Shown here one piece after another: positions 33,275 to 42,045 of a stretch of 64,000 bases of DNA. The notes below the pieces were generated by a model. It did not search any database and was not told where the DNA came from. It saw nothing but the letters and a program-made list of their open reading frames with translations. This DNA is from Streptomyces liangshanensis (GTDB lineage: Bacteria; Actinomycetota; Actinomycetes; Streptomycetales; Streptomycetaceae): NCBI RefSeq assembly GCF_011694815.1, contig NZ_CP050177.1, positions 6,765,501-6,829,500 on the forward strand, given 5' to 3'. Each line of letters opens with the position of its first letter. Positions within the stretch are counted from its first letter, which is position 1. The position numbers and the translations under genes were made by a program.

Positions 33275-33958
33275 GTGACCGACACCGACATGCTGCCCGA
33301 GTCCTGGCGCGGCGTCCTCGGCGACGAGCTGCAGAAGCCCTACTTCAAGGAGCTCGTCGAGTTCGTCGAGGAGGAGCGGGAGAAGGGGCCGGTCTACCCT
33401 CCGCGTGACGAGGTCTTCGCCGCCCTGGACGCCACTCCGTACGACAAGGTGAAGGTGCTCGTCCTGGGCCAGGATCCGTACCACGGCGCGGGCCAAGGCC
33501 ACGGCCTGTGCTTCTCCGTGCGCCCCGGGGTCAAGACCCCGCCCTCCCTGCGGAACATCTACAAGGAGATGAAGGAGGAGCTCGGCCACCCCGTGCCGGA
33601 CAACGGTTATCTGATGCCGTGGGCCGAGCAGGGTGTCCTGCTGCTCAACGCGGTGCTGACCGTCCGCGAGGCCGAGCCCAACTCCCACAAGGGGAAGGGC
33701 TGGGAGAAGGTGACCGACGCGGTGATCCGCGCCGTGGCCGAGCGTCCCGACCCGGCGGTCTTCGTCCTCTGGGGGGCGTACGCGCAGAAGAAGCTGCCGC
33801 TCATCGACGAGGAGCGGCACGTGGTGGTGAAGGGGGCCCACCCGTCCCCGCTGTCGGCGAAGAAGTTCTTCGGCTCCCGTCCCTTCACCCAGATCAACGA
33901 GGCGATCGCCGCCCAGGGGCACGACCCCATCGACTGGCGCATCCCCGACCTCGGCTGA
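33275..33958 (+). CDS. ung: Uracil-DNA glycosylase (family 1)
   Basis: A 227-residue base-excision repair enzyme that removes uracil from DNA. The water-activating loop is GQDPYHGAGQGHGLCFSV with catalytic D, and the minor-groove loop is AHPSPLSAKKFFGSRPF with catalytic H. The length is normal for UDG. GTG 33275 follows CGGAGG at a good distance. It stands alone between the orphan binding protein and the TPR-like gene; a hairpin terminator follows. Confidence 0.95.
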   Translation: MTDTDMLPESWRGVLGDELQKPYFKELVEFVEEEREKGPVYPPRDEVFAALDATPYDKVKVLVLGQDPYHGAGQGHGLCFSVRPGVKTPPSLRNIYKEMKEELGHPVPDNGYLMPWAEQGVLLLNAVLTVREAEPNSHKGKGWEKVTDAVIRAVAERPDPAVFVLWGAYAQKKLPLIDEERHVVVKGAHPSPLSAKKFFGSRPFTQINEAIAAQGHDPIDWRIPDLG

Positions 33959-33966
33959 CCTGCGGA

Positions 33967-33993
33967 CAGGCTCGGGCTTCGCGCCCGAGCCTG
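33967..33993. terminator. Hairpin terminator after ung
   Basis: A perfect 11-bp stem CAGGCTCGGGC / GCCCGAGCCTG with loop TTCGC, 8 bp after the ung stop. Confidence 0.85.
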
Positions 33994-34063
33994 AGGGCGA
34001 TTGTCCGTCATGGGGGTTAGCGTCGGGTTCGTCGGCATTCTCGGACGGGCAGCGGAGGCGATC

Positions 34064-34582
34064 GTGACGGAGCAGCGGGAGGCGTCGGGGGACACCTTCA
34101 TGACCAGGATCGGGCAGGCGGTCATGCTGCTCCACGGCGGAGACCGGGAGGAGGCCCGCAACCGCTTCGGCGCCCTCTGGGCGGAGATCGGCGAGACGGG
34201 CGACGCGCTCCAGCGCTGCACCCTGGCGCACTACATGGCCGACACCCAGGACGACGCCGGCGACGAACTCGCCTGGGACCTGCGCGCCCTCACCGCCGCC
34301 GACGGACAGGGCGCCGAGGAGTCGGACCGGCGGGCCCCTTCCGCTTCCGCGCCGGGGGAGGCGCGGGGGACCTCCCCGGAGATGCGTGCGTTCTACCCCA
34401 CGCTGCATCTGAACCTCGCCGCCGACTACCTCAAACTGCAACGCCCCGAGGCGGCCCGGCTCCACCTGGACCGGGCACGCACCGCCGCCGACGTCCTGGG
34501 CGACTCGGGAGCCGACGGGTACGGCAACGGGGTACGGGCCGGCATCGACCGCCTGGAGCGGCTGCTCGGTCAGTACCCGTAG
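34064..34582 (+). CDS. Tetratricopeptide-like hypothetical protein
   Basis: 172 residues, almost all helical. The pattern TRIGQAVMLLHGGDREEARNRFGALWAEIGETGD and YPTLHLNLAADYLKLQRPEAARLHLDRARTAADVLGD suggests two TPR-like helix pairs flanking a Gly/Ser/Glu-rich loop (about 80-110). It is likely a cytoplasmic interaction module; no partner is known. GTG 34064 follows GCGGAGG; the longer ORF start at 34001 has none. Its 3' end overlaps the convergent lipoprotein gene by 13 bp. Confidence 0.75.
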   Translation: MTEQREASGDTFMTRIGQAVMLLHGGDREEARNRFGALWAEIGETGDALQRCTLAHYMADTQDDAGDELAWDLRALTAADGQGAEESDRRAPSASAPGEARGTSPEMRAFYPTLHLNLAADYLKLQRPEAARLHLDRARTAADVLGDSGADGYGNGVRAGIDRLERLLGQYP

Positions 34583-35007
34583 GCGTCGCGGCAGATCCGC
34601 GCCTGCGGACTGTCCTCGGACCAGCTTCCGTACGTCTCGCCGAGGGCGCACACGTTCCTGATGAGGTGCGGGGTACCGGTGGGCAGGGTCCGCCGGCGCT
34701 CCTCCGGCTGCTCGCGGGGCTTCGGCTTCGGCTTGGCGGGCGGGGCCTTCGGACGGTGGACGGACCGGGTGTCCGGCTGGGCGCGCCCCGTCCGGCCGGT
34801 GTCGGGCGGGGTAGCGGGGGCCGGCTTCCGCTCCGGTACGGGAAGGACCGCGTCCAGCGCCTCCCGTGCCGGAGCCTGGACGATCTGCGGCTCCACCTCG
34901 GGCCGCGCCGCCGGCGTGCGCGTCTCCGGGCGCGGTACGGTCGCCGTTCCCGGATCCACCGCCACACATCCGGAGACGGTCGTGACCGCCATTCCCATCA
35001 TGAACAT
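34570..35007 (-). CDS. Putative secreted lipoprotein, Pro-rich
   Basis: 145 residues. A short N-terminal hydrophobic stretch (MFMMGMAVTTVSGC) ends in a lipobox-like VSGC, followed by a long Pro/Arg/Lys-rich low-complexity region (about 20-105) and a compact C-terminal domain with a cysteine pair (RNVCALGETYGSW...ARICRDAYGY). The C-terminal motif recurs in small streptomycete secreted proteins of unknown function. ATG 35007 follows GAGAAG. It is convergent and overlapping with the TPR-like gene. Confidence 0.7.
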   Translation of the reverse strand: MFMMGMAVTTVSGCVAVDPGTATVPRPETRTPAARPEVEPQIVQAPAREALDAVLPVPERKPAPATPPDTGRTGRAQPDTRSVHRPKAPPAKPKPKPREQPEERRRTLPTGTPHLIRNVCALGETYGSWSEDSPQARICRDAYGY

Positions 35008-35206
35008 CGCCGCGCTTCTCGTTCGGTACACCCGCGCAACTCTGCTGGTCGGCGGGGCCGTTGAGCGAGCGCACGCGCGAAGATTGGCCCGTACGGGTGA
35101 GAGCCGGACGCCTGTTGCCCACCAGGCGCCAACGGCCTCGTAGCCGGCTAGCCCGCCGGCGCGGTAGCTCAGCGGCGCGGCGGCGCCTGAGCGGGCGCGC
35201 CCGGGG

Positions 35207-35725
35207 TCATTCGCCCGTCGCGCCGTCGATCCGCTCCCGGATGAGGTCGGCGTGGCCGTTGTGCCGGGCGTACTCCTCGATCATGTGGGTGTAGACCCAC
35301 CGGAGGTTGTACGGCTCACCCGTGTGCCGGCTCACCCGGCCGGCACCGTGGTCGTCGAGCCCGGCCGGCGCGGCCACCTCGCGGGCGTGGGCGATCTCCG
35401 CCTGCCAGACGGCGTACGCCTCGGCGTACGTGTCGTTCTCACCGGTATGGAAGTCTCCGTCCGGGTCGGCGTCGTCGAAGAAGATCCCATCCGCCTTCTC
35501 GTCGGCGATGGTGTTGCGGAACCAGCCGCGTTCGACCTCGGCCATGTGCCGGACGAGCCCGAGCAGACTCAGCTCCGAAGGGGCCACCGAGAGCTGGCGC
35601 AGTTGCGCGTCGTCGAGCCCCTCACATTTGGAGGCGAGGGTGGCGCGGTGATAGTCCAGCCAGCCTTCGAGCATCTCTCGCTCGCCGGCGACGGTGGAGG
35701 GTTCTGAGCGTGGTGATGTGGTCAT
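35207..35725 (-). CDS. DinB-family (DUF664) protein
   Basis: A 172-residue four-helix-bundle protein with LEGWLDYHRATLASKCEGLDDAQLRQLSV, SLLGLVRHMAEVERGWFRNTI and WVYTHMIEEYARHNGHADLIRERIDG. Three histidines in these helices match the metal site of DinB-like thiol-dependent (mycothiol or bacillithiol) transferases. Substrate unknown. ATG 35725 has GAGG 9 bp upstream; ATG 35734 is an alternative. It is divergent from the oxidoreductase gene. Confidence 0.87.
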   Translation of the reverse strand: MTTSPRSEPSTVAGEREMLEGWLDYHRATLASKCEGLDDAQLRQLSVAPSELSLLGLVRHMAEVERGWFRNTIADEKADGIFFDDADPDGDFHTGENDTYAEAYAVWQAEIAHAREVAAPAGLDDHGAGRVSRHTGEPYNLRWVYTHMIEEYARHNGHADLIRERIDGATGE

Positions 35726-35850
35726 GGCGGTCATCCTCACGTACTGCCCGCTCCCACGGCCACGGGTTATCCGGGGCGGCGGCACCCGTATGCTGCGCGG
35801 AGAGCGGATCAATGGTCGAAAGCGTGCCCAAGAGGCACCGGGAGGTACTC

Positions 35851-36756
35851 GTGAAGGTCGGCTGCATCGGGCTCGGAGACATCGCGCAGAAGGCGTACCT
35901 GCCGGTGCTGACCACCCTGCCCGGGGTCGAACCGCACCTCCAGACCCGCACCCCCGCCACCCTGGCGAGGACGGCGGAGACCTATCGCATCCCCGCGGCG
36001 CACTGCCACACCGACCTCGACGCGCTGCTCGCCCAGGGCCTCGACGCCGCGTTCGTCCACGCACCGACCGCCGCCCACGCCGAGATCACCACCCGGCTGC
36101 TGGACGCGGGAGTGCCGACCTACGTCGACAAACCGATCGCCTACGAACTCGCCGACTCGCAGCGGATCGTGGAGCTCGCCGAAACGCGCGGAGTCAGCCT
36201 CGCCGTCGGTTTCAACCGGCGCTTCGCCCCCGGCTACGCCCAGCTCCTGGAGCACCCGCGTGACCTGATCCTCCTCCAGAAGAACCGTGTCGGCCTGCCC
36301 GAGGACCCCCGGACCTTCGTTCTGGACGACTTCATCCATGTGGTGGACACCCTTCGCTTCCTGGTTCCAGGACCTGTCGAGCACACCGATGTACGGGCCC
36401 GGATGCGTGACGGACTGCTGCACCACGTCGTGCTCCAGCTCTCCGGTGACGGCTTCACCGCCATCGGGATGATGAACCGGCTGAACGGCTCCACCGAGGA
36501 GATCCTCGAGGTGTCGGGACAGGACACCAAGCGGGCCGTCCACGATCTCGCCACGATCATCGACCACAAGGGCCAGCCGAGCGTCCGGCGGCGCGGCGAC
36601 TGGGTGCCGGTGCCCCGCCAGCGGGGCATCGAGCAGTGTGTCCTGACGTTCCTCGACGCCGTCCGGGAGGGCAGGACCCTCAGCGCGCGGGACGCTCTGC
36701 TGAGTCATGAGCTGTGCGAGCGAGTGGTACGGCAGGTGCTGGAGCAGGCCGCCTGA
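35851..36756 (+). CDS. Gfo/Idh/MocA-family oxidoreductase
   Basis: A 301-residue NAD(P)-dependent dehydrogenase. The Rossmann N-terminus is VKVGCIGLGDIAQKAYLPVL, the cofactor/active-site lysine lies in VPTYVDKPIAYELADSQ, and the C-terminal domain is a sugar-dehydrogenase-like beta sheet. It probably acts on a sugar or inositol derivative. GTG 35851 has GGGAGG 6 bp upstream; upstream codons of the open frame are discarded. Its last 77 bp overlap the convergent lnt gene. Confidence 0.85.
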   Translation: MKVGCIGLGDIAQKAYLPVLTTLPGVEPHLQTRTPATLARTAETYRIPAAHCHTDLDALLAQGLDAAFVHAPTAAHAEITTRLLDAGVPTYVDKPIAYELADSQRIVELAETRGVSLAVGFNRRFAPGYAQLLEHPRDLILLQKNRVGLPEDPRTFVLDDFIHVVDTLRFLVPGPVEHTDVRARMRDGLLHHVVLQLSGDGFTAIGMMNRLNGSTEEILEVSGQDTKRAVHDLATIIDHKGQPSVRRRGDWVPVPRQRGIEQCVLTFLDAVREGRTLSARDALLSHELCERVVRQVLEQAA

Positions 36757-38287
36757 GCCGACGCCCGCCCCGCACCAGTCCCAGCGCCACAAGAACACCG
36801 ATTGCCGCGTACACCGCCCAGTCGCCGAACCGCACGTACGGCGTGGTGCCACGGGCCAGCGGGACGCCGAAGACCGCTGCGGCGCTGCGCTCCGTACCGA
36901 TCGACTCCCCGATGCGCTCGCCCTCCGGTCCGAACACCGCGCTCACACCCGTGAGCGTGGCGTGCACCATCGGCCGGCCCGTCTCGGCGGCCCTCAGCGC
37001 CGCGAGCGAGGCGTGCTGCTCCGGAGCCCAACTCCCCTGGAACGAGGAGGTGGACGACTGGCCCACGAGCAGCTGGGCCCCGTCCCGCACCAGGCGCCTG
37101 CTCATGTCGGGGAACGCCGTCTCGAAGCAGATCAGAGGACCGAACCGCAGCCCGTCTCCCGACGGCCCTGGCGGCAGCGTCATGACCACCTGGTGCGTCC
37201 CCCTCACCCGGTCCTCGCCGGCGGCCTTGCCCACCGACGTCGCCCACCCCAGCGCGGAACGGGCGGGGATGTACTCGCCGAACGGCACCAGTCGCATCTT
37301 GTCGTAGGTGTCACCCGTCGGCCCCTTCGGCCCGATCAGGAAACTCCGCTTGAAGATCCCGGCGCCCTCCGCCCTGATACGGGCGTCGACGTTGACCAGC
37401 AGATCGGCCCGGACCGTGCGGGAGAGCGCGGCCAGCCTCGCCACCAGATCGGGACGCCGGCCCAGATCGGCGCCGATACCGCTCTCCCCCCACACGACCA
37501 GGTCCAGGTCCTGGCCGGCGAGCGTCCGCGTGAGGGCCTCGTTGCGGGTGAACCGCCGCTCCAGGGAACCGGGGCCCGAGATGATCCCTGGCTGGACCAC
37601 CGCGACCCTCGCCTGCCCCGACCGCTCAGGCCTCGGCGCCCACGTCCAGGCACTGCCCAGGACCAGCGCGCACACCACAAGTCCCACCGCCGCCACCGTC
37701 CGGGCGGCGGCCACCGCGATCAGCAACGTGAGCGCGGTGTTCACCGCGACCACGAGGAGGCTCACCAGCCACACACCGCCCACCGAAGCGAGTCGCAGCA
37801 CCGGCGCGACCTCCCACTGGCTGGCCCCGAGCAACCCCCAGGGGCCGCCGAGTCCTTCCCAGGACCTGACCAGTTCGACCATCAGCCACCCCGAAGGCAC
37901 CACGACCACAGCGGCCACCGCCCGCCCGGCGGACGGCACCCCGCCGAGCATCGAACGCACCAGCAGCCCCCACGGTGCCCACAACAGCCCGAGCAGCGCG
38001 GCCACTATCACGATGAACACATTGAGACTGGGCATCAGCCAGTGGTGCACGAACAGCATGAAACCGAGGCCGCCCAACCAGCCGTCCACCGCCGCGCGCC
38101 GCGCCGTGGGCGCACTCCGGACCAGCAGCATCCAGGGCACCAACGCCCCGTACGCGAGCCACCAGAGTGAGGGAGCCGGAAAGGCCAGGGCGGGCAGCGC
38201 ACCCGCCACGACGGCAGCCGCGCCACGCCACCAGGGTGAGGTCATGCGCGGGGCGGTCACCGCGCGCCTGACGGCCAGGGCCTGCAT
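36680..38287 (-). CDS. lnt: Apolipoprotein N-acyltransferase
   Basis: A 535-residue membrane enzyme that adds the third acyl chain to lipoproteins. Seven to eight N-terminal helices (about 20-215) precede a nitrilase-fold domain (about 225-490). The catalytic triad is visible: E268 (WGESGIG), K330 (YDKMRLVPFGEY) and C387 (LICFETAF). Streptomycetes often carry two lnt paralogues; which one this is cannot be told. ATG 38287 follows GAGGAGG. Its 3' end overlaps the oxidoreductase gene on the opposite strand. Confidence 0.92.
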   Translation of the reverse strand: MQALAVRRAVTAPRMTSPWWRGAAAVVAGALPALAFPAPSLWWLAYGALVPWMLLVRSAPTARRAAVDGWLGGLGFMLFVHHWLMPSLNVFIVIVAALLGLLWAPWGLLVRSMLGGVPSAGRAVAAVVVVPSGWLMVELVRSWEGLGGPWGLLGASQWEVAPVLRLASVGGVWLVSLLVVAVNTALTLLIAVAAARTVAAVGLVVCALVLGSAWTWAPRPERSGQARVAVVQPGIISGPGSLERRFTRNEALTRTLAGQDLDLVVWGESGIGADLGRRPDLVARLAALSRTVRADLLVNVDARIRAEGAGIFKRSFLIGPKGPTGDTYDKMRLVPFGEYIPARSALGWATSVGKAAGEDRVRGTHQVVMTLPPGPSGDGLRFGPLICFETAFPDMSRRLVRDGAQLLVGQSSTSSFQGSWAPEQHASLAALRAAETGRPMVHATLTGVSAVFGPEGERIGESIGTERSAAAVFGVPLARGTTPYVRFGDWAVYAAIGVLVALGLVRGGRRLRRPAPAPAVPLARTAHDSAERPAR

Positions 38288-38396
38288 ACCGTGCCTCCTC
38301 GTCCTGCCTGTTCAGCAGTCTCTTCCCCCGAAGCCGAGGACCGAAGCAGGCATGGCCGGGGAGCGGTCGGAGACACCCGGGACTGGACCGGAAGGG

Positions 38397-38867
38397 TCAA
38401 CCGGCGGCCGGCACACCGCCGGGAACGTCCCCACCGCGCCGCCACTGTTCCTGGACGACCACACGGCTCAGCCGCCAGCCCGCGTCCCCCCGCAGCAGAG
38501 CGAACACGATCCGGCCGCCGGACATCACGTCCTCGCCCGATTCACGCCGCAGGGGACTGAGATAACCAGCAGTCAACTCGGCGTGATTGCCCGGGTAACC
38601 GTCCGCGTCCTGAAAGCGCACCCGGCGATTGACGAGCAGCAGCTGCCGCACGGCGAACGGCCGCAACTCATCCGCCAGCCACCCGGCCACCTGGTCCGCC
38701 GTACCCTCGATCCCACCCGCCCCCGTGTGGTCGGCGCGGCCCTCAGGGGCGAACAGAGCGAGGAACCCCGGCCAGTCGGCGTCCTCGACGGCCACCGCGT
38801 AACTCGTGATCACTTCATCGATGGCGAGCCGGTCCAGGAGTGTCGCAAGTTCCACGCGCTGCGTCAT
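38397..38867 (-). CDS. SnoaL/NTF2-like protein
   Basis: A 156-residue NTF2-fold protein with LLDRLAIDEVITSYAVAVEDADWPGFLALFAPEGRADHTGAGGIEGTADQVAGWL and a strand-rich C-terminus (GRIVFALLRGDAGWRLSRVVVQEQWRRG). The fold is used by ring cyclases, dehydratases and limonene-type hydrolases; the conserved Y and D of the dehydratase subtype are present near 23 and 30. Its function is unassigned. ATG 38867 follows GGAG at slightly long spacing. Confidence 0.82.
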   Translation of the reverse strand: MTQRVELATLLDRLAIDEVITSYAVAVEDADWPGFLALFAPEGRADHTGAGGIEGTADQVAGWLADELRPFAVRQLLLVNRRVRFQDADGYPGNHAELTAGYLSPLRRESGEDVMSGGRIVFALLRGDAGWRLSRVVVQEQWRRGGDVPGGVPAAG

Positions 38868-38990
38868 CGTCCCAGTCTCCGGTAGGTGTGCCCCCAGGCC
38901 AAGAGCCCAGGGTCCGGCGACGGAATCTTGATCAAGCTGTGCCGGCCGTGGGCGCCGCGCCGTCGCGGTGCTTCCTTCTCGTCGTGGGGT

Positions 38991-39611
38991 TCATGCCGCT
39001 GTCTCCAGGGTGAGAAGGAGGTGCTTGGCATCCGCACCGCCCACGTACTGCCCCGCCGACCCGTCGGAGCGCACCACCCGGTGGCAGGGCACAACAACCG
39101 GCAGGGGATTGGTGGCGCATGCCGTGCCCACCGCGCGGACGGCCCGTGGGCTGCCCGAGGCGACGGCCACCTCGGCGTAGCTCTCGGTGTGTCCGTAACC
39201 GATCTCGCCGAGGTGGCTGAGCACCTCTCGGCGGAAGCCCTTGGACAAGCGCCAGTCCAGCGCCAGGTCGAATCGCGTACGCCGTCCGGCGAAGTACTCG
39301 TCCATCTGCCGACTCGCCTCGTCCAGCCGGGCGGGCGCGTGCAGGATGCGCGGCCCGATCGTCTCCGCGAGCTTCCGCAGGACCGCCGTGTGGTCCTGCA
39401 CCGCGTAGGCGACCTTCACCAGGCCCTCTTCGGTCGCGGCCAGCAGCAGATTGCCGGCCGGGGTGTCCAGGGTGCGGTAGGCGACGTCGAGGATGCCCGC
39501 CTCCTCCGCCTGCGCGGCCAGCCGGGCCTCCAGCCGGGTCAGCGCGTTGTTGTCGTAGGAAGGCAGCGCCTCGAACAGGCGCTCGGTCTCAGGGTCGGGT
39601 GCGTTGGTCAC
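38991..39611 (-). CDS. ogt: O6-methylguanine-DNA methyltransferase
   Basis: A 206-residue suicide DNA repair protein that moves alkyl groups from O6-guanine to C176 in the PCHRVV motif (about 175-180). The DNA-binding helix region GFRREVLSHLGEIGYGHTESYAEVA precedes it. The N-terminal domain (about 1-105) is longer than in E. coli Ogt. GTG 39611 overlaps the ECF sigma gene by 4 bp; this sigma/ogt pair recurs in streptomycetes and suggests a sigma-driven alkylation response. Confidence 0.93.
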   Translation of the reverse strand: MTNAPDPETERLFEALPSYDNNALTRLEARLAAQAEEAGILDVAYRTLDTPAGNLLLAATEEGLVKVAYAVQDHTAVLRKLAETIGPRILHAPARLDEASRQMDEYFAGRRTRFDLALDWRLSKGFRREVLSHLGEIGYGHTESYAEVAVASGSPRAVRAVGTACATNPLPVVVPCHRVVRSDGSAGQYVGGADAKHLLLTLETAA

Positions 39612-40108
39612 CTTCGGGCCACTCCCATCTCGTCGGTATCTCTCGGGTAGGTGTTGCGCAGGGTCTTGATCCCGTCGGCCGCGGCCCGCCGCGCGGCGTC
39701 GGCACTACAGCCGGTCAGTGCGCCGATCTCCTTGTAGGGGAGACCCGCAAGGTAGTGGTACGCCACCGCCTGGCGCTGACGGTCGGGCAGGGCCTTGAGG
39801 GCCTGCCACAGGTCACCGTCCCAGTCCTGGGGTCTTCCGATGCGGCTGGGACGCTCGGGCAGCTCTTCTATCGGAGCCGCCCGACGAGCGTTGGCCCTGG
39901 TGACGTCGATCGCCTTGTGATGGGCGACTCTCACCAGCCACGCCTCGACGTTGGTCTCGGCAGGCAGGTCGGGATAGGCCTTCATCGCTGCGAGGAACGT
40001 CTCCGACCAGGCGTCCTCTGCATCGTCCGGCCCGAGGACCGCGCGAATGACGCGGAGCACCATGGGACCGTACTCGGTCACGATCTGTTGGAAGGGTGGC
40101 TTGGTCAC
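39608..40108 (-). CDS. ECF-type RNA polymerase sigma factor
   Basis: 166 residues. Sigma region 2 is about residues 4-75 (FQQIVTEYGPMVLRVIRAVLGPDDAEDAWSETFLAAM, with region 2.4 WLVRVAHHKAIDVTRANARR), and region 4 is about 105-155 (LKALPDRQRQAVAYHYLAGLPYKEIGALTGCSADAARRAAADGIKTLR). No anti-sigma gene is adjacent; ogt is translationally coupled downstream. Start GTG 40108 gives the usual family N-terminus; an upstream GTG at 40150 adds 14 unsupported codons. Confidence 0.9.
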   Translation of the reverse strand: MTKPPFQQIVTEYGPMVLRVIRAVLGPDDAEDAWSETFLAAMKAYPDLPAETNVEAWLVRVAHHKAIDVTRANARRAAPIEELPERPSRIGRPQDWDGDLWQALKALPDRQRQAVAYHYLAGLPYKEIGALTGCSADAARRAAADGIKTLRNTYPRDTDEMGVARR

Positions 40109-40513
40109 ACCTGGTAAACGCACCGGCGGCGCGGAACGTGAGGTCGCCACCTCAGAAAAGCCGAACGGATGTGACCGGGGCGTGCTCTTCCCGCCTGTGA
40201 CTGTTGAGTGTTCGCATGGCGTGCTCCCTTTTCCGGACCTGCGGCGAGCCCGAGCGGACCGCCGTTCACATGGGGTAGACGCGGCAGCGACGCAAAACGT
40301 GAGATCGGGCGCGGGATTTCTTCGCCGGGCATCCGCGGCTCACATTCCGGCTCCGTCCGACGTCTACTCGGTGAGGCGCCGCAACGGCGACCGTCCGACA
40401 CGGGCGAAGGGGAACGGCTCATGGCGAAAGAACCGAACGCGGTCGGGAACCCGCAGGAGAGCACGGCCAGGTCCCGCCTACCCGACGGGTGCTCCGTCCT
40501 CATATACGCGGGA
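40109..40513. other. Intergenic region upstream of the ECF sigma gene
   Basis: About 400 bp without a supportable gene. It presumably holds the promoter of the ECF sigma/ogt operon, reading leftward. A small open frame (40421-40582, plus strand) runs through the terminator palindrome and is not convincing. Confidence 0.4.
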
Positions 40514-40545
40514 GGGGGCTCCACCGACCGGTCGGTGGAGCCCCC
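40514..40545. terminator. Perfect 32-bp palindrome, terminator of the MFS gene
   Basis: Two 16-bp halves, the first beginning GGGGGCTCCACC and the second ending GGTGGAGCCCCC, are exactly complementary with no loop bases. It lies 48 bp beyond the MFS stop (minus strand), in terminator position, and is symmetric, so it could work in both directions. Confidence 0.8.
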
Positions 40546-40593
40546 GGAAAGCCTCGCGGCCATAGGGAGGACAGAGCGGTAGGACCGAAGGGC

Positions 40594-42045
40594 CTACGAC
40601 GCGGGCAGGGGCTTGCGGATCTTGTTGGCGATCCGCGGGGAGTGGTAGCCGGTAGAGGTGCCGGACATCCAGCCTTCGAGGTTCGGCGGCTCCGGGCGGG
40701 CGCCGCCGAGCAGGAACAGCCCCGGCAGGAGGACGGCCGAGGCCGCGGTGAAGGCCAGCATGATCACCAGGGCGAGGCGGAAGCCGTCGGTGAAGCTGCT
40801 CTGGATCATGGCGAGGTGCACCAGGACGGGGCCGATCAGGAACGCGGCCTCGGAGCGGAGCAGCTCGACGAGGGCGAAGGTCGGACCGATCTGTACCGCG
40901 GTCACGGAGAAACCGGCCAGGAACAGCCCCGGCACCACACCGGCGCCGGCGCCGTACCCCAGGAGGACCGCGACGATGGGCACGACGGTGGTCGCGTTCG
41001 TCGGGGTCAGGGCGAACAGCACCGCCGCGGCGATGACGATGCTGAGGAGGCCGGAGAGCGCCATGTACGGCGTCCAGCGGGTGACCATCACCCTCTTGAA
41101 CAGGAGGGCGGAGGCGACCACGCCGAAGATCTGGGGGGCGATGAGGAGTCCGGTCTTCACGGGGGAGTACCCGGACACCTGGAGCATGTAGACCTCCGTC
41201 AGCTCCAGCAGGGTGGTGAAGGAGGCTCCTACGACCATGGCGTTGAGCGTTCCCGTGACCGGCAGTGTGTTACTGATCGGCCGCACCGGCATCAACGGCT
41301 TGGTCTTGCTGTACTGACTCACCAGAAGGAGGGCGCCCACGGCGACGCCGACCACCACCGGCGCGATGAACTCCCAGTCGCCGAAAGCGCCGCGCGACAG
41401 CCAGGAGACACCGAAGAACGGCAGCGTGGTGGCGCCGAAGGCGAGGGGGATGGCGGTCCAGTCGAAGCGGGCGCCCTTGGCGGGTGGTTCGTTCGGTTCG
41501 AACGTCATGGCGCCGACGGTGAGGCCGATCGCGGCCAGCACGGCGACGGAGGTGTACAGCAGCCGCCAGCCGCTGTAGCTGCCGACCAGTCCGCCGATCA
41601 CGGGACCGGCGGTGACCATGCCGAACAGTCCGAGACTGATGACCGCGGCGGTGGCCGGCAGACGGTCCACACCGTGGGTGAGGATGAGGGGAGGCAGTGC
41701 GAGGACGAGCAGCATGCCGGTGAACAGGCCTTGGAGGATGACCCCGGCCATGAACTGCCCGATTTCCTGGGCGCTCAGCGCGAGCACCGAGGCGATCACG
41801 AAGCCGCCTTCGCAGAAGATGTACAGGTGGCGTCCGGGCAGCCGCTGGAAGAGGTCCGCGGCCACCACGGCACCGAACGCGTAGCCGGCGTTCGAGAGTC
41901 CGCTCGTGAGCTGCAACTGGAACCGGCTGGCGTCCAGTTCCTTCATGAGGATCTCTGGGAAGAGGGACAGCGCCGTCGTGAGAACGAGGAACGGGCTCAG
42001 CGCGAGGAGGGCGAGGGTGACCGCGGCGGTGTAGTTGCCCGCCAA
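40594..42045 (-). CDS. MFS multidrug-type transporter (5' end apparently frameshifted)
   Basis: 483 residues as drawn, with 12-14 hydrophobic segments. Motif A-like and motif C-like (TAAVISLGLFGMVTAGPVIGGLVG) sequences suggest a drug/H+ antiporter. The only in-frame start, TTG 42045, has no ribosome binding site and begins in what looks like mid-protein. Upstream codons in the same frame encode a family-like TTTPEATISSRFLTPRVF but lack any ATG or GTG; the nearest ATG (42127) is one base out of frame across a run of six Gs (42112-42117). A terminator palindrome lies downstream. Confidence 0.78.
   Translation of the reverse strand: MAGNYTAAVTLALLALSPFLVLTTALSLFPEILMKELDASRFQLQLTSGLSNAGYAFGAVVAADLFQRLPGRHLYIFCEGGFVIASVLALSAQEIGQFMAGVILQGLFTGMLLVLALPPLILTHGVDRLPATAAVISLGLFGMVTAGPVIGGLVGSYSGWRLLYTSVAVLAAIGLTVGAMTFEPNEPPAKGARFDWTAIPLAFGATTLPFFGVSWLSRGAFGDWEFIAPVVVGVAVGALLLVSQYSKTKPLMPVRPISNTLPVTGTLNAMVVGASFTTLLELTEVYMLQVSGYSPVKTGLLIAPQIFGVVASALLFKRVMVTRWTPYMALSGLLSIVIAAAVLFALTPTNATTVVPIVAVLLGYGAGAGVVPGLFLAGFSVTAVQIGPTFALVELLRSEAAFLIGPVLVHLAMIQSSFTDGFRLALVIMLAFTAASAVLLPGLFLLGGARPEPPNLEGWMSGTSTGYHSPRIANKIRKPLPAS

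Noticed and set aside
35160..35215. A tRNA-like start GCGCGGTAGCTCAG near 35159
   Set aside because: The GTAGCTCAG string resembles a tRNA D-arm, but no T-arm GTTCGA or anticodon stem follows, and no acceptor stem pairs.
40421..40582. 53-codon open frame upstream of the MFS terminator
   Set aside because: It runs through the terminator palindrome, has only a weak ribosome binding site and no recognisable motif.
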